A stretch of 64,000 bases of DNA. Origin: Calcarisporiella thermophila CBS 279.70. Lineage: Eukaryota > Calcarisporiellomycota. The notes under the pieces are model-generated. The model worked only from the letters and a program-made list of their open reading frames with translations, was not told where the DNA came from and did not search any database. Where the stretch lies: positions 190,273 through 254,272 of the forward strand of contig NW_027192210.1 in NCBI RefSeq assembly GCF_041956535.1, in the 5' to 3' direction. Positions 1 to 11,797 of the stretch are shown piece by piece; within the stretch, counting starts at the first letter, position 1; every line of letters starts with the position of its first letter. The translations under genes were made by a program, and so were the position numbers.

Positions 1-57
1 CGACTCCACCTCAAGAGTGATGGTCTTGCCGGTAAGTGTCTTCACGAAAATCTGCAT
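1..57 (-). CDS. ubiquitin, N-terminal fragment (cut by window edge)
   Basis: The minus strand reads ATG at 57-55 and then MQIFVKTLTGKTITLEVES, the first 19 residues of ubiquitin, before the window ends. Ser19 is the fungal and plant form (animals have Pro19). The rest lies to the left, so it cannot be told whether this is a polyubiquitin gene or a ubiquitin-ribosomal protein fusion (S27a or L40 type). Ubiquitin is the small modifier attached to lysines of target proteins. The gene diverges from the NAC-alpha gene with 389 bp between the start codons. Confidence 0.97.
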   Translation of the reverse strand, partial: MQIFVKTLTGKTITLEVES

Positions 58-1178
<1,121 letters not shown>

Positions 1179-1550
1179 AACAGTTTTCAATGCAAGATAT
1201 TGGTATTTGACTTTTTTTTTTCTCTCTCTTCTCTTTATCATTCTCTTTTTCTTCGCCCTCTTTTTTTTTTTTCTCCAGCGGTTGTCTATATTTTCGGGGG
1301 GATTATAGTGTTTCTTTTTTTTTCCATGGTTGTGATTAATGTTTAATAACAGATGAAAAAGATAATACAACTGGATATAATAACTATCACGAATCAGTGA
1401 TTTAGTGAGGGACCCCTAAAGGATGCCTAGTGATATTAGAACCCATAGTACGGTGCTTACCACGCGGAGAAGCATATTTCTATTCGGGGAAAGGAGAGAA
1501 AAGGATTAGCCATCGAGCCCGAGGGAGCGAAGGGAGGGTGAAAAGGAGGC
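1179..1550. other. intergenic, convergent 3' regions
   Basis: The 3' flanks of NAC-alpha (plus strand) and the FAD monooxygenase (minus strand) meet here. Long T runs lie at about 1210-1330, as expected for plus-strand 3' UTR sequence. No gene is seen. Confidence 0.6.
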
Positions 1551-2758
1551 TCACCGAATGAACTGGTTTTTAGCGTGGTTCATTTCTGTGGATTGCAGGG
1601 ACCCCTTCACATTGTCCATACCCCGCTTGAACATGGTTGCTTCACACTTGACTAGGGCGGCCCTCCAGTCGTCCGCACACAGGGCCTCGGCGAGATCCGC
1701 CGCGTCGAAAAAGGCGGTGTTGGCGCCCATGCCTCGATGGGTCGTCATAGCATGCAGGGCGTCCCCCATGAGGGTGACGCGGCCGGAGGGCTCCAACGGA
1801 TTCACTTGGGTATATTTCATGCACCGAATTGGGCGCGGGCCGTAAATCTCCCTATCGTTCGCGAGAAGCTGATCGAAGATGTAGCAGAGCTCCGGGTTCC
1901 CGCCAAACACCTCCTTTCCTCGCTGCGCAATCCGGGCCTGGATCGCGGCCCGGTCGGCGCCGGAGTCGTCCAGCGGGATGGAGTCGTCTCGGGGATAGCT
2001 AAAGGCGAACAGGGTGATGGGCTCTCCGTCATGATCGAGGCCCGACCCCAGAAGCAGCGAGTACCTCTGGCTACTGACCACCCTGACCATGTTGCTCTGT
2101 TCTTGGATAAGGCTGGAAACGATGGGGCAGTGCTCCTTCGGCAGGGCGGGAATAAAGCTCCCCACCGACACGAATCCCGTGTCCATCATCTCCAGGCTGG
2201 GGCACCGCTGGGCCCGCACGCGCGATCGCAAGCCATCGGCGCCCACCAGGAAGTCGGCGCGTGCGCTTGTCCCGTCCTCAAACCAAAGGGTCACGCCATC
2301 CTTATCCTCGTCGTAGCGCGTGAACTGCTTGCCCCACTGCACGTTCACCCCCTTGGTGAGTTCGTCCCGGAGCAGAAAACGGCTCACAAGGGCGGTCGCG
2401 GCATGCTTGCTGGGCATAGGCAGGGTGCAAATGTGCTTGAGGTTGGCGTCCTTGAAAACGAAGCCGTCCATGATACGGCTCTGGGCCTGGAAGAAGGGGG
2501 TGAGATGCGGGGCCTTTCGGAGCCGAGGGAGGGAAACGCCGATGAACCAGCCCTGATGGCGAGCTCCGGTCCCCTCATCCCTGAGGTCCAATGCATGTCA
2601 GGGTCGGTTTTCTCGAATGCGAGCGGAATGGTTGCTTACCTCTCATAGATCGTGACTTCTTTGCCAGAATCGCGAAGACACTGGGCCAGATAGAGGCCGC
2701 CCAGCCCCCCGCCGACAATAGCGATTTTTTGGAGTGGCTTTTCTTGTGGATGGGCCAT
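1551..2758 (-). CDS. FAD-dependent aromatic-type monooxygenase
   Basis: Two exons on the minus strand (2640-2758, then 1551-2580; 59-nt intron) give 382 residues. The family uses FAD and NAD(P)H to hydroxylate small, often aromatic, substrates. Visible motifs are the N-terminal Rossmann fold IAIVGGGLGGLYLAQ with acidic YERD end (residues 12-41), the GADG motif (153-156), and the FAD ribityl-binding GDALH (312-316) followed by GMGAN (323-327). The splice joins an Arg codon, giving the usual E-R-D sequence after the first beta strand. Length is normal for salicylate-hydroxylase-like enzymes. There is no signal peptide, so it should act in the cytosol. The substrate cannot be predicted. It diverges from the secreted repeat precursor at 4846; a functional link is only a hypothesis. 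Confidence 0.93.
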
Positions 2759-4845
2759 TGCCTAGAGGAAGAGTAGGGAGAGTGCGAGCTATATTGAGGT
2801 ATGTGACTTGCGCGGCCGATCCCTTTTTATCCTGCATGCCCAGCACCGCTGTGGCTCGCCAAGATTGGAGCCCAGTTTCGGATAAACCATATGAGACCCG
2901 ATGGGGAAATTGCCTGACGGAGTTTGAAACGGGCTTGGCCGGATTCCCGGATTGATTGCTGGAGTCGCGGGCCGATCGACCAGCGCTCGCGCTCAAGGGC
3001 GAAAAAGCGCCTCCACTGTCGCTCAGCGATCAGCTCATCCACGCTAAAGGTGCGTGCGTCCTACCGTGTGTGCGAGAGAGAGCACATATCCATTGTCAAG
3101 ACGTGCTCATCATCGGGTGAATGGCACCGCCATTCCTCTTATGGGCATATTTCTTGGACAACTTCCATATTGCCGAGAACCGGACAGCTTTGGCAGAAAC
3201 GCTGCCCAGCACAGCCGCCACAAGTCCTGGCTCACTCTCCTCTCTCGCGCAATAGGTTGTGCCTAGTTTGCGGTGGAAAGTCTACATTAAGCTTGACTTG
3301 CTTAAAGTTAGAGCTCGTGACGCACCAAAGCCATTGTGACCCACCACCCTCTACTGTGTGGTGGAGCATGGCCTCCTGTCACCACATGCTTGTCGTCAAC
3401 TCACTATCCTGCACCGAAGCTCTGAAACTTCCTCACGGCCAATCCCCCTCGATTCAACCTGATCCTTGCGGATTCATTTGAGATTGTGCTCATCCTATTT
3501 TAAGGTTTGTACTCTCCCACCTAGGTCGTCCTATTCACACAGAAGGAATCATGCTAAGAAGAGGGCGATGAGATGTCTAATGCAGCCATATCTCAAGCCT
3601 GCTTGTGATTTTTAATGAATCGACTAACTGGAGGTAGCTGCGGTCAATTGAGAGTTTGGCCAAAGTGGCTGTCAATTTCGCTTAGTTAGAGGAGCGTGAT
3701 CCTGATTCTATTTTGCTTGTTAAAGATTTAGTATGGTGGACACGGAGAGATTTCGAATGCTTATGGTTGAGAGTCCGCTAAACAGCCCGTTTCCGATCAT
3801 TCCTTTTGTTTAAAAGGATTATTTTTCTTATGATTTTGATACTGTCTGGAAAGAGAGAGATCCTCGGTTTATCCTTCGCTCTGCGATTTAACCTTATCCG
3901 CTCGCATTTCCTATACACACTCAATTGCCCTGTGCCTCCGAATCTTGGGGATGGATCGTTTCTCTCTATCGGAATTTATTACTTGAATGCATTGAGAAAC
4001 TCGTCTATTTTTTATTTTCCTCACACGTCGACGGGCTCAATAGAAATGAGACTTGGATTCCTCTTTCATCGAGCTAACTGATTCACCGGCAAATCCCAAC
4101 GCCGCCTCCTTATGATGTAATTGAAAGAGGGTAAGAATTAGACGGTTAAGAAAAATGATTCGAACCCAACCTCGGTTTCCCAATTTCGATTGGAAAACAG
4201 GACCCACTCATAAGATAGTCCAGGTTCAATAGGGATTGGTCCATGATTTTCCGTTTGCATTCGACGCAGTACCCGGAACTCTGCCCATTTTCATGTGTGC
4301 GGCTCTTTATCAAAGGGAGGAAGAGGGCGTCCTTCTGCAGGACGGATTCATCTATCTCGAGGCACACATGATGTCCTTTATTGCAATATCGAGCCAAGCA
4401 GAGAGCCAAAATAGAATCAAAACCTGGATTTGGAGATCGCTGCTATGATCTCTGAGATTTTAAATTCACCGAGAGAAAAACCCAAGTAAGCCTCCAGCGC
4501 AAATCCTCTGGAGGAAATTTTTTTTTGCGCAGAGATCCTGCCCATCGTTATAAACTCGGTTATTTTTTTCGTGGAGCTCCTTGACCTCTTCGCCTGTTTT
4601 CTTGACGATTAGAGAGCCGGCTCCTGCGTCTTCCTTGGGCAGTGTGTGTTCAAGGAGAAATAAACCGGCGGCCGTTTTCCTATAGGTATAACTGCACTGC
4701 CTGGCTGGGAAATCTTCCGACCCCGTATAAAAGAGCGACCCGCCTCCCCCCTCCCTCCCCACTCCTGTCCGCATATCGCACCCATCTTTTACTATCTATC
4801 TATTTATACCTTTATATCTATCCATTTACAAAACCAGATAACACT
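2759..4845. other. intergenic, long divergent spacer
   Basis: 2.1 kb separate the divergent FAD monooxygenase and the repeat precursor. Open frames at 2827-3042 (minus), 2924-3481 (plus) and 4146-4409 (minus) show no recognisable domain and overlap each other on opposite strands; I do not call them. A minus-strand sequence resembling a Pol III B box lies at 4156-4166, and the TATA box of the precursor gene at 4726-4733. Confidence 0.55.
4726..4733 (+). promoter_or_regulatory. TATA box of the repeat-precursor gene
   Basis: TATAAAAG lies 120 nt before the start codon at 4846 and is followed by a pyrimidine-rich tract (about 4741-4768) and CTAT repeats in the likely 5' UTR. A strong TATA box suggests a highly or conditionally expressed gene. 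Inferred from sequence only. Confidence 0.6.
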
Positions 4846-5553
4846 ATGAAGCTCTTAAGCTCCACCCTTGTCCTGGTTCTGATCTCAGCCGCGGCCGCGC
4901 TGCCCATCAAGCGCGGGATCCTCGACGGCGCCCTCAATAACCTCGATTTGCTCGATCACATATCCATCGCCAACACCAACATCAATTCCGAGATTTCGGA
5001 CGTGGAGAATCGCAATGCCAACACCGATGCCGACGGGGATTGCGACAACAGTGTGATCACCAAGCGCAAAGTCGCCAAGCTTCCTTGGTGGCGGCGTGGA
5101 CTCCTCGATGGTGCCCTCAATAACCTCGACTTAATCAGCCATATTTCCATTGCCAACACCAACGTTGACTCGGACGAGTTCACGGCCGAAAACAGAAACG
5201 CCAACACCAAGGCAAGTGGCAAATGCGACAACTCGATCGTGCAAGGCTCAGGGCACCACCACCACCACGACAAGCGTGCCAATGACCGAAAGGAGAAAGC
5301 CTCCGCCCCCCCAAGTCTAGACCGCCGAGGGATCCTCGACGGGTCACTCAATAATGCGGACATCATCGACCACATTTCGCTCCTCAACTCCAACGTCAAT
5401 TCCGATAGTTCCACCGCAGAAAACAGAAACGCCAACACAGTAGCGAAGGGCGACTGCGACAACTCGATCTTCCAAGGGGGCAGGCATCGCTGGCACAAGC
5501 GGCACAAATTCTGCAGGCGAGCAAAGGCCAGCGGGACGCCCGCCCAGGAGTGA
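4846..5553 (+). CDS. secreted repeat precursor with Kex2-type processing sites
   Basis: A single-exon gene for 235 residues that I do not recognise as a named family. Residues 1-18 form a signal peptide (MKLLSSTLVLVLISAAAA). Three diverged repeats follow: residues 24-72, 85-142 and 162-217. Each begins G(I/L)LDG(A/S)LNN immediately after a dibasic site (KR22-23, RR83-84, RR160-161). Each holds ENRNANT and a CDNS(I/V) motif with one Cys (66, 127, 204). More dibasic sites lie at 73-74, 143-144, 218-219 and 224-225, so Kex2-type cleavage would release three peptides of 49-58 residues plus short linkers. Repeat 2 ends in five His, repeat 3 in a His/Arg/Trp tail. The repeats have no Tyr. Known analogues in layout are Ustilago Rep1 repellents, pheromone precursors and other Kex2-processed fungal peptides; the repeat itself is not recognised. 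Secretion and cleavage are inferred; function is unknown. Confidence 0.88.
   Translation: MKLLSSTLVLVLISAAAALPIKRGILDGALNNLDLLDHISIANTNINSEISDVENRNANTDADGDCDNSVITKRKVAKLPWWRRGLLDGALNNLDLISHISIANTNVDSDEFTAENRNANTKASGKCDNSIVQGSGHHHHHDKRANDRKEKASAPPSLDRRGILDGSLNNADIIDHISLLNSNVNSDSSTAENRNANTVAKGDCDNSIFQGGRHRWHKRHKFCRRAKASGTPAQE
4915..5061 (+). repeat. precursor repeat unit 1
   Basis: Codes residues 24-72, from GILDGALNN to DNSVIT, flanked by Lys-Arg on both sides. It has a single Cys (66). Confidence 0.85.
5098..5271 (+). repeat. precursor repeat unit 2
   Basis: Codes residues 85-142, from GLLDGALNN to a penta-His tail and Asp, flanked by Arg-Arg and Lys-Arg. It is closest to unit 1 in its first 20 residues and to unit 3 around TAENRNANT. 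It has a single Cys (127). Confidence 0.85.
5329..5496 (+). repeat. precursor repeat unit 3
   Basis: Codes residues 162-217, from GILDGSLNN to a GGRHRWH tail, flanked by Arg-Arg and Lys-Arg. It is the most diverged copy at its start. It has a single Cys (204). Confidence 0.85.
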
Positions 5554-6643
5554 ACGTACCCTCGCCCTGGTCGATTCGAGCGTCGAGCATGGAACTCCGC
5601 GAGAGGTCTAGGACCGGAAGAGTAGATGCCGGGGGACAAATGGGGATCATAGTGCAACAAAATGATGCATCATTTTTAGACTTAGCTTGATGTTTACTTT
5701 TCTTTATACTAGTCTTTTAGAAAGGATATTAGAAGACCGAGCCTTCTCTTGTACCCTCAGGAGAATTGGGCTTTAATTTCTGGCCTATTTTCACATTATG
5801 ATGTGCTTCTCTCGAGTTTCACTTATATTACCAATAAATCCGCAGCACTTCCTATTTCTCTATCTTTTTTTCTGAAAGAGGGAGGAGGGCGATTCGATCT
5901 TTTCCACGATGCCCCAAAAAAGAAAACCAGGAAGAAAGTCACAATTAATGCAGTATCCTCACTATTGGACCGATGGGATCTCCTTCGGGATCAAAGCAGA
6001 GAACCCGTTTGTGCAGCATTTGCAGCTAGGGGGGGCAAATCCTTCTAACAAAGAGCTTCGAGGGAGGAGAGAAAGCCCTTGTTTTTCTCTTCAAGGCCTT
6101 TCCCAACAGTAGCTCTTCCTGGCGTGCGCTGACTGGGTCTGTCAGAGATTGGGTGTCGAGGACTAAGAAAATTTTCATAAATTGGGAAAAGTTATCTAAG
6201 CTTTCTTAGATTTGTTTGTCCTTTGGTGTCGGCTGAAACTGTCCCCTCTGCAAGTTAATTTCTCCATCTCTAATCGCGCTGCATTCTCAGCTAAGGAGTG
6301 GTACAGGTCCTCGGTTACCGACTGAATAAAAAAAATATTTTCTGTGACCAAGCAGAGAGGAATTTCCTTCACAGCTCCCTGCCAAACCGCAACATAAAAT
6401 AATTTTCTTTTTTTTTTTTCTACTTTGACTTAACCGGCCGAATAAAAGTGGATACTCTATAGGGCGAGCTGCTCCTCTCGATGTATAATAATTTATTTCT
6501 AGACGAGATTAGACTTACACTAGGTAAATGGTCTTGTTGACAACCCCGATCCCCCTCCTTTTTTGAATCGATGAATAGCTAACCCCTCCTCCCGTAATCT
6601 CTGGCCTACATTCTATATAATAGATATCCCTTACAGACCATAA
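5554..6643. other. intergenic
   Basis: 3' flank of the repeat precursor and 5' flank of the PHD-finger gene, both on the plus strand. It has T-rich tracts (about 6408-6420) and no open frame with recognisable content. A 5' UTR intron ending at TTACAG (6631-6636) just before ATG 6644 is possible. Confidence 0.55.
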
Positions 6644-9600
6644 ATGAAATCGCAGTATAAATCCAAATCCACTCCGAGACGAAAAAGAGCCCACCTGACG
6701 GCCGCTGAAAGACGGGAGAAGCTCTCGACCCGGAATTCGACCACATCTGCAAGCGAGGATGAGGAAGACGAAGACGAAGATAATCATCGCGGCAGAAATA
6801 CAAAGAATGGAAGGGGCCGGGCGAGAAAAAGAGAAGAGGAGGACGGAGTATATTGCAAATGTCGGAGAGGATACGATGGAAAAGAATTTATGATCGGTTG
6901 CGATGGATGTCAAGGTACGGGTCATGCTTACCGATATATTTAGAGCACATACAGGATCCTAACTCTCTTCTACCACTCATTCCTGGATTTTCCGGGGCTT
7001 TAGAGTGGTTTCATGGCCGTTGTATTGGCATGACTCCGAGCGAGGCCAAGCTCAACCAGCACTACTTCTGTGATAAATGCCGAGAGGGTATGAAGAGCGA
7101 CAGAAGCATAGGGCGAGAAAAACTAAAAGGCAAGAAAATCGCAGCCCCGAAGAAGAAGATGGAGAAGAAATCGCGCAGTGTCAAGAGTAAGCACGGCCTA
7201 CTGCCAGATGAAAATATTTTTTTATTCTACTTTTTGCTTATCATCAATCAATCTGGCTCTAATTTCTCCCTCCTAGGTGTACCGCCGACAGTTCCGATAA
7301 AGAAAACCAAATACCCCTCCTCTACATCTCTCCTCGTAAATCCTGTCGGTGCCGAAGAGATCGACGATGACATATGCCCGGTTTGCGAATTCGAGTGTAC
7401 TTGTCAGAATCAGCAAAAGCAGGCACCTAACTCCCATGAGTTGCCCCCGATGGGCAAGTGGTCCAGCCAGCCTTCCGCCACCGTGCTCGCGGGAGGGCAA
7501 GCGATGCTGGATTACTTACCGGAAGATGGGGAGGATAGGGTGGACTCGGATGCGTCGACAATAACAGACATAGATGAGGCTGATCGAATACCAAATCGCA
7601 ACCACGCAAAGAGCAAAGGCCGAAGAAGATATGTGTGGGTGGCCGCAGACGGTGACAAGCTCATCGTGGAGCTCAAAAAAGGCCATGATATAGTCGTTCT
7701 CGATGGGCCGCTTCATTTCAGATCGACAAACAGGCCGAGGGGGGCTGGCAAAGGTAAAGGCAAAAGCAATGTGGGGCGACGACGGTCAGCAACGGTCCTT
7801 TCATCAGGCTCGGAGGTGTCTATTGGGTTAGAGGGAGAAACATTAAGTGCAAGCGAAGAGGACGATGTCGGCGACGATGTGGATATGGTGCTGGAGGAAG
7901 AAAGATATTTGATTGGGCAATTTGAGGCTGAAGCATCGAGTGATAACTCTGATATTGATGATGATGATGATGAAGAGGAGGACGAGGAGGAAGAGGAAGA
8001 GGATGAGAATTGGGATGAGGACGAAGAGGAGGACGACGAGGAGGATGCGGGCAAAGCGAGCGACGACGAAGGCGCTCGTGACTATGTATTGACTCGAATA
8101 GAGAGTGAAAAGCTTGTGATCGAGACACAAATAGAAATCGGAGAAGAGGAAGAGGAGGAAGGGGACGAGGGTTATAGACGATTAGCGAGGTGGAGCGATT
8201 CGGACTGGGGCAGTGAGGAGGAATTAGAGGAGTCTTGGTTTGTAGACACAATAGAATCGAGTCGAAGCGATGCAGATACCGAGTATGACCGGGATGGAGA
8301 GGACGACGAGGACGGGGATGAGAGTGAAAATGAGCACGGACCCGAGGATGGCCACTTTCGCGATGTCGAGTTTGCCGGCGCGGGCGCTTCACTCCTGGAT
8401 TTATCTCCCGAAGCCATTGTTGCACTGCAAGCCATGCCCTCCGAATATGGTCTGGATATGGATACCTCAGCTGATGGCCCAGCTCAAAAAGACGATCGCA
8501 TCTTGCGGATGTTTGGGGAGCAGTTCGCGGCCCTGGGCTCAACTCCAACTTCGCCTTCTCTGCTGCCGCTATCTCAGCCCACACCGGTACAGGATAGAAT
8601 GGACGCAAGACATGCCCGAGATTTAGTATCGGCTTTGGTGCGTGCCAGCACTTCACAAGTGGCTGCGGGCAGCTCTGGGAAACGGGGGAGGGAGGTTTTA
8701 GCCTCCGCTGGTGACTCATCTCTGCCCGTTGGATCACGGCAAATTCTCCCACGGTTCACCCCATCCTCTCCCGAGATGAATAAGGCCGTGATCGAGGGGT
8801 CCTCGGGAGCAAGAGTGGCGGGCAGCGAGAAGAAAAGATTGAGCGTAGAGGTGAGAGCGCTATTTTCCCTAACCCCGTTTTCAGACCCTAATTCTGATCT
8901 ATTGTATCGTCTTCCCGTAGTATTTCATGGGCGGTGCCAAGCGAAAACGCAGTTCGCTCAGTCTTCCTGCCTCGTTTGCCAGTGCTGAACTCGGGGCCTC
9001 CTATGCCGCGGCCCCAGCAGGATCCACGGAACCCAATGAACGCGAGCCGTCTCCGGTTCCGATCGACGAGATTGTGGACACTGAGCAGCTCGATCTGACG
9101 CCGTCGCGCTCCCCCTCCTCTGAACCCACTAGCCCCGCAAACCAACGACTCCTCAAAAACCTTTCGCGGTGGGAGCGCATTCCCATCGGTGCCTTCCGCC
9201 GCTCCCGACGCCTGTCTTCGGCCCCCTTTATCCCCATCACCAAGGCGCTGAAGTCCTCGGCAGTGAATACAACGCTCTTAGGGAGCGAAAATTACCGACG
9301 TCATCCACACCACTACCAGCATTTTCACATTCATCACTATCACCACTACCACTTCTCCTCTTCGCGGAATTTCCATTACACAAACACCACCGCCACTTCC
9401 ACTGCCTCCGCACAGAACACTACCAAAGACGACTTGGAGCTTGTCTTGGCGGACGAGGTTAGCAAGCCCCCCTCCTCTGCCTGCTCGACGCCGTTGCACT
9501 CGCCTCTCTTCTCGGGAATGATTGTGGGGCGCGGATGCCCTCCCTTCAGTCTAGATGGGGACGACTTGATCGACGACGAGCTGGCGCTAGACCCATTTAC

Positions 9601-9736
9601 CGGGTTGGAAGAGGTAAATACGGGCGGAGGAATTCGCCGGAGGGCGAGTGTAAGGGGGGAAAAGCGGAAAAAGGGAAAGAAGAAGAGGTTAGGAAGAAGA
9701 ACAAAAGGGGTGATGTGGAATGTGGGCCTGAATTGA
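6644..9736 (+). CDS. PHD-finger nuclear protein with long acidic tract
   Basis: Four exons (6644-6914, 7004-7186, 7277-8850, 8921-9736) give 947 residues. The N-terminus is basic and then acidic. A C4HC3 PHD finger follows at 71-116 (C71, C73, C86, C89, H94, C97, C113, C116), with DGKEFMIGCDGCQEWFHGRC typical of H3K4me3 readers such as Spp1 and PHF2/8. A second cluster CPVCEFECTC lies at 185-194. Residues about 377-410 are almost all Asp/Glu, and the rest is low complexity with Ser/Pro and a basic C-terminus. The PHD finger is split by an intron between Q90 and E91. Likely a chromatin-associated reader. No enzymatic domain and no Spp1 C-terminal region is seen, so I give no symbol. Confidence 0.9.
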
Positions 9737-10281
9737 CTCTTCGCTTTCTGAGTTTACACATTAATTTTACCTACAGATTTGCAGATACATATATATTATT
9801 TATTATTTTATTTTTATTTGGACGAAAAAAAAACTTTTTTTTTTCCTCTGACAGTATATATATACTTTCCAAATGCTTGCCAGTTTCTTTTTTTTTTGCT
9901 TTTCTTCTTGATTTATACTTTTTTACATGAAATCAAAATACACATAATTAATCCTATAGCACCCTGCGTAGCGTTGGTTTAGAAACGGACCAGGGTGGTG
10001 AGAGGCCCACACCATTGCGCCAATGCCCGCACTCGACCAAAACCAGCTAACCGCACTCCATTGGAGACCACGAAACAAAGCATTGATTTCTTCACTCTCT
10101 CCTCGAAAATCGCCTCTTTCCAATTACAAATAAATGAAAAATTGTCATAATTAGGAATAAAATTCTGATTCGGATCAAATGAAAAGGCACCAGAAAAAAA
10201 AATAAGCTGCCAGTTACCAAAGTCGCTTCCCCCCTTCTTTAATCAACCTTGGTTGAGTGTGGTGTTCAATACGTATAGATC
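9737..10281. other. intergenic
   Basis: 3' flank of the PHD gene (T-rich, about 9780-9950) and promoter of the RACK1 gene. No gene is seen. Confidence 0.6.
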
Positions 10282-11797
10282 ATGGCCGAAACCCTGCAGC
10301 TTCGCGGCACCCTCAAAGGTAATGTATCGATGGATGGATGGATGGATGGATGGCAAGGTGGATGGCCGTGTGTTTCATGTTATTAATGCGTCGTCTCCAT
10401 TTGCTTTTTATTGGACATTAGGTCACTCTGGGTAAGCATAGGATAGACATCCCTCTAGATTGAGGAGGCTACTCTATTTTTCTAGGCTTCCTTCCAGGCC
10501 TCGCCAGAGCGCGTATGACTGACTTGGCTGCTTCTCTATTTTTCTTCCACTAGTTGGGTTACTTCCCTCGCCACCTCGTCCGAAGCCCCTGACATGCTCC
10601 TGTCCGGCTCTCGCGGTACCTTGCTCTTTTTCATAAGTCGGATGCATGGATTTGCATTTCTCACGCTCTTCTTCCGTTTTCATCCCCATTTTCTAGACAA
10701 GACCTTGATTGTGTGGCACCTTACTCGCGATGAGTACAACTACGGTGTGCCCCGCAAGTCTCTGCACGGCCACAATCACTTCGTTCAGGATGTCGTCATC
10801 TCCTCCGATGGTCAGTTTGCGCTCTCCGCCTCCTGGGACAAGACCCTGCGTCTCTGGGACCTCAACACCGGCGCCACCACCCGCCGCTTTGTTGGGCACA
10901 CCGGCGATGTGTTGAGCGTGTCCTTCAGCGCAGATAACCGACAGATTGTGTCGTCTTCGCGTGACAAGACCGTGAAGCTGTGGAACACCCTGGGCGAGTG
11001 CAAATACAACATTACCGAGAACGGACACAGCGAGTGGGTCTCGTGCGTGCGCTTCTCACCCAACCCCAAGAACCCTGTCATCGTTTCCAGCGGATGGGAC
11101 AAGCTTGTCAAGGTAAGCAGGCGTCGATCGTGGTGGTGGGGGGAGACGTGGGAGAGAGGGGGAGGGAAAATGATGTTTTCTCTATATTTGCTACTTCGGA
11201 GGTTCTCGCAGACCTATGAGATAGACAAACCACATTTTATCTGATCCCTTCCTCGCTCTCATCCCTTCAAATTCTCCCTTTCCTCCCCCCCCCCCACCCT
11301 TTCCAACCCACCTTTAATCCAGCTCCCTCCAGATCGATGCTCACCCCTGCTGGCCTTTGCTTTTCTAGGTTTGGGATCTCACCAAGTGCAAGCTCCGCAC
11401 AAATCACATCGGTCACACCGGCTACGTCAACACGGTGACCGTCTCGCCCGATGGCTCCCTCTGCGCCTCCGGTGGCAAGGATGGCATCACCATGCTCTGG
11501 GACCTCAACGAGAGCAAGCACTTGTACTCGCTCGATGCCGGAGACGAGATCAACGCTCTCGTCTTCTCGCCGAACCGCTACTGGCTGTGCGCGGCCACCG
11601 CATCGTGCATTCGCATTTGGGATCTGGAGAGCAAGTCGGTGGTGGATGAGCTGCGGCCCGAGTTCTTGGAGGCGAAGAGCTCGCGGAACAAGAGCGGCGA
11701 CCCGCAATGCGTGTCGCTCGCCTGGTCCGCCGACGGAACCACGCTGTTCGCAGGCTATACCGATAACCTAATTCGTGTATGGGCTGTCGTTGCTTAA
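10282..11797 (+). CDS. CPC2: RACK1/Asc1/Cpc2, 40S ribosome-associated WD40 protein
   Basis: Five exons (10282-10318, 10422-10431, 10554-10615, 10697-11112, 11369-11797) give 317 residues, the standard RACK1 length. It is a seven-bladed WD40 propeller on the 40S head that scaffolds kinases and regulates translation. GH..WD repeats are clear (for example [52 protein letters not shown]). Exon 2 is only 10 nt (GTCACTCTGG) but is needed to give the conserved N-terminus [18 protein letters not shown]. Intron 1 holds six ATGG repeats. The start ATG 10282 gives [11 protein letters not shown], as in other RACK1 proteins. Confidence 0.97.
10330..10353 (+). repeat. (ATGG)6 microsatellite in RACK1 intron 1
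   Basis: Six perfect tandem copies of ATGG 11 nt after the first exon. It is non-coding and probably length-variable between strains. Confidence 0.9.

Noticed and set aside
2827-3042. Minus-strand open frame beginning MDELIAERQWRRFFALERER
   Set aside because: The first 35 residues look protein-like and an acceptor-like AG lies just before it, but no continuing exon or family could be found, and the frame ends in ordinary intergenic sequence. Left as undecided.
2924-3481. 185-codon plus-strand open frame
   Set aside because: Overlaps the minus-strand frame and has biased Ser/His/Cys content without domains.
4146-4409. Minus-strand open frame with several Cys
   Set aside because: No domain, flanked by stops, and the opposite strand is equally open. 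It is not a decayed copy of anything I recognise.
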